Origin: DASRBA01 sp036559665
GTDB taxonomy: Bacteria > Myxococcota > Myxococcia > Myxococcales > Myxococcaceae
Direction of reading: 5' to 3'
DNA: 5,425 bases
Assembly: GCA_036559665.1 (NCBI GenBank)
Contig: DATBSS010000456.1
Coordinates: forward strand, 1 to 5,425
Made by a program: the position numbers and the translations under genes. Within the stretch, counting starts at the first letter, position 1. Each line of letters begins with the position of its first letter. Under the pieces are notes generated by a model. The model was not told where the DNA came from. It saw nothing but the letters and a program-made list of their open reading frames with translations, and made no database searches. This document shows, one piece after another, positions 4,651-5,425 of the stretch.

Positions 4651-5425
4651 CTACACCGACACCGTCTGGGCGTTGCGCCCGTGGACGAAGAAGGTGGTGA
4701 TCGCGCGCGTCACCACGATGGAGGTGAACAGCGAGGCCACCAGCCCCACGATCAGCGAGGTGGCGAAGCCGCGCACCGGCCCGGTCCCGGTGGCCCAGAG
4801 GATGCCGCCGGCCAGCAGCGTGGTCACGTGCGCGTCGAAGATGGTCCAGAAGGCGCGGTCGTAGCCCTGGTCCACCGCGGCGCGCGCCGACTTGCCGTTG
4901 GCCAGCTCCTCGCGGATGCGTTCGTTGATGAGCACGTTGGCGTCCACCGCGATGCCCAGGGTGAGCACGAAGCCGGCGATGCCCGGCAGCGTGAGCGTGG
5001 CCTGGAAGAACGCCAGGCCGGCGAGGATGAGCAGGCCGTTGAGGATCAGCGCCACATCGGCGATGAGCCCGGACTTCTTGTAGTAGACGGCCATGAAGGC
5101 CACCACCAGCAACAGGCCCACCACCGCGGCCAGGCTGCCCTTCTTGATCAGCTCGTCACCGAGCGACGCGCCGACCTGGCGCACCTCACCGGTGGTGACC
5201 GGCGCGGGCAGCGCGCCCGCCTTGAGCACCAGCGCCAGGTTGGTGGCGTCCTTGAGCAGCTCGTCGTGGGTCTTGTTGAAGGCGCGGCCCAGCGTGATGC
5301 GCGTTCGTTTGCCGGGGATCTTCTCGTTGATCCGCGGTGTCGAGTTGACGTTGTCGTTCAGGACGATCGCCATCCGCCGGTCGACGTTCTTCTCGGTGAG
5401 GGTGCCGAAGTCGCGGGCGCCCGAG
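4651..5425 (-). CDS. secD: Protein translocase subunit SecD (C-terminal part; 5' end outside window)
   Basis: The frame stays open to the right edge, so the first visible residues are SGARDFGTLTEKNVDRRMAIV. This is the end of the large periplasmic domain and not a start; the ATG at 5373 is internal. About 257 residues are visible. They contain the P1-end motif INEKI, the GASLGDELIKKG entry to TM2, several membrane segments, and LPGIAGFVLTLGIAVDANVLINERIREEL-type TM4 sequence with the conserved DANVLI aspartate. Then come DAHVTT (usually DANVTT) and GTGPVRGFATSL...SLFTSI in the last segments. SecD forms the SecDF complex that uses the proton gradient to complete preprotein export. It is the first gene visible in the leftward block; any promoter, and possibly yajC upstream as is common in bacteria, would be outside the window. 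Identification is secure and only the start is unknown. Confidence 0.97.
   Translation of the reverse strand, partial: SGARDFGTLTEKNVDRRMAIVLNDNVNSTPRINEKIPGKRTRITLGRAFNKTHDELLKDATNLALVLKAGALPAPVTTGEVRQVGASLGDELIKKGSLAAVVGLLLVVAFMAVYYKKSGLIADVALILNGLLILAGLAFFQATLTLPGIAGFVLTLGIAVDANVLINERIREELANGKSARAAVDQGYDRAFWTIFDAHVTTLLAGGILWATGTGPVRGFATSLIVGLVASLFTSIVVTRAITTFFVHGRNAQTVSV

Noticed and set aside
2774..4864. A 696-codon open frame on the plus strand
   Set aside because: It runs antisense to secF and parts of both neighbours and its translation is a monotonous Arg/His/Gly/Ala/Asp mix, as expected opposite GC-rich coding DNA. SecD and SecF on the other strand are certain.

Overview
The window is GC-rich DNA whose genes use G or C at almost every third codon position. 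The SecD/SecF pair, with an enlarged SecF periplasmic region, sits beside small envelope proteins of a type common in predatory and soil delta-proteobacteria. I infer a member of the Myxococcota; this is a judgement from style and gene content, not a database match.

Layout. Bases 1-48 probably hold the first codons of a leftward gene that leaves the window. Bases 49-468 are non-coding, with a few short dyads and a tandem heptamer but no convincing promoter. A rightward pair follows. The first gene (469-738) encodes 89 residues that read like a degenerate region 2 of an ECF sigma factor with no region 4. The second (760-1902) encodes a 380-residue membrane di-iron hydroxylase of the AlkB/XylM/fatty acid desaturase class with its histidine boxes intact. 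A perfect 16-nt inverted repeat covers the ribosome binding site of the second gene and starts one base after the stop of the first.

The right two thirds is a leftward block, probably one operon, read from the right edge: secD (3' part only), secF, a 306-residue exported protein with a predicted beta-rich C-terminal half, and a 196-residue lipoprotein. The spacings are 2 nt, 18 nt and a GTGA stop/start overlap, so the block looks co-transcribed and partly translationally coupled. Its promoter lies beyond the right edge. The block meets the hydroxylase gene tail to tail with the two stop codons superimposed.

How they work together. SecD and SecF form the proton-driven accessory complex of the Sec translocon. 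The two envelope proteins both carry Sec-type export signals and so would be Sec clients. They share a beta-sandwich-like motif and may be related surface or outer-membrane components; their function is not evident. The hydroxylase would oxidise a lipid or alkyl/aryl substrate in the inner membrane, and no rubredoxin, ferredoxin or reductase partner lies in the window. No mobile element, CRISPR array, tRNA or rRNA was found. The most unusual items are the sigma-like small protein and its RNA-hairpin junction with the hydroxylase gene.
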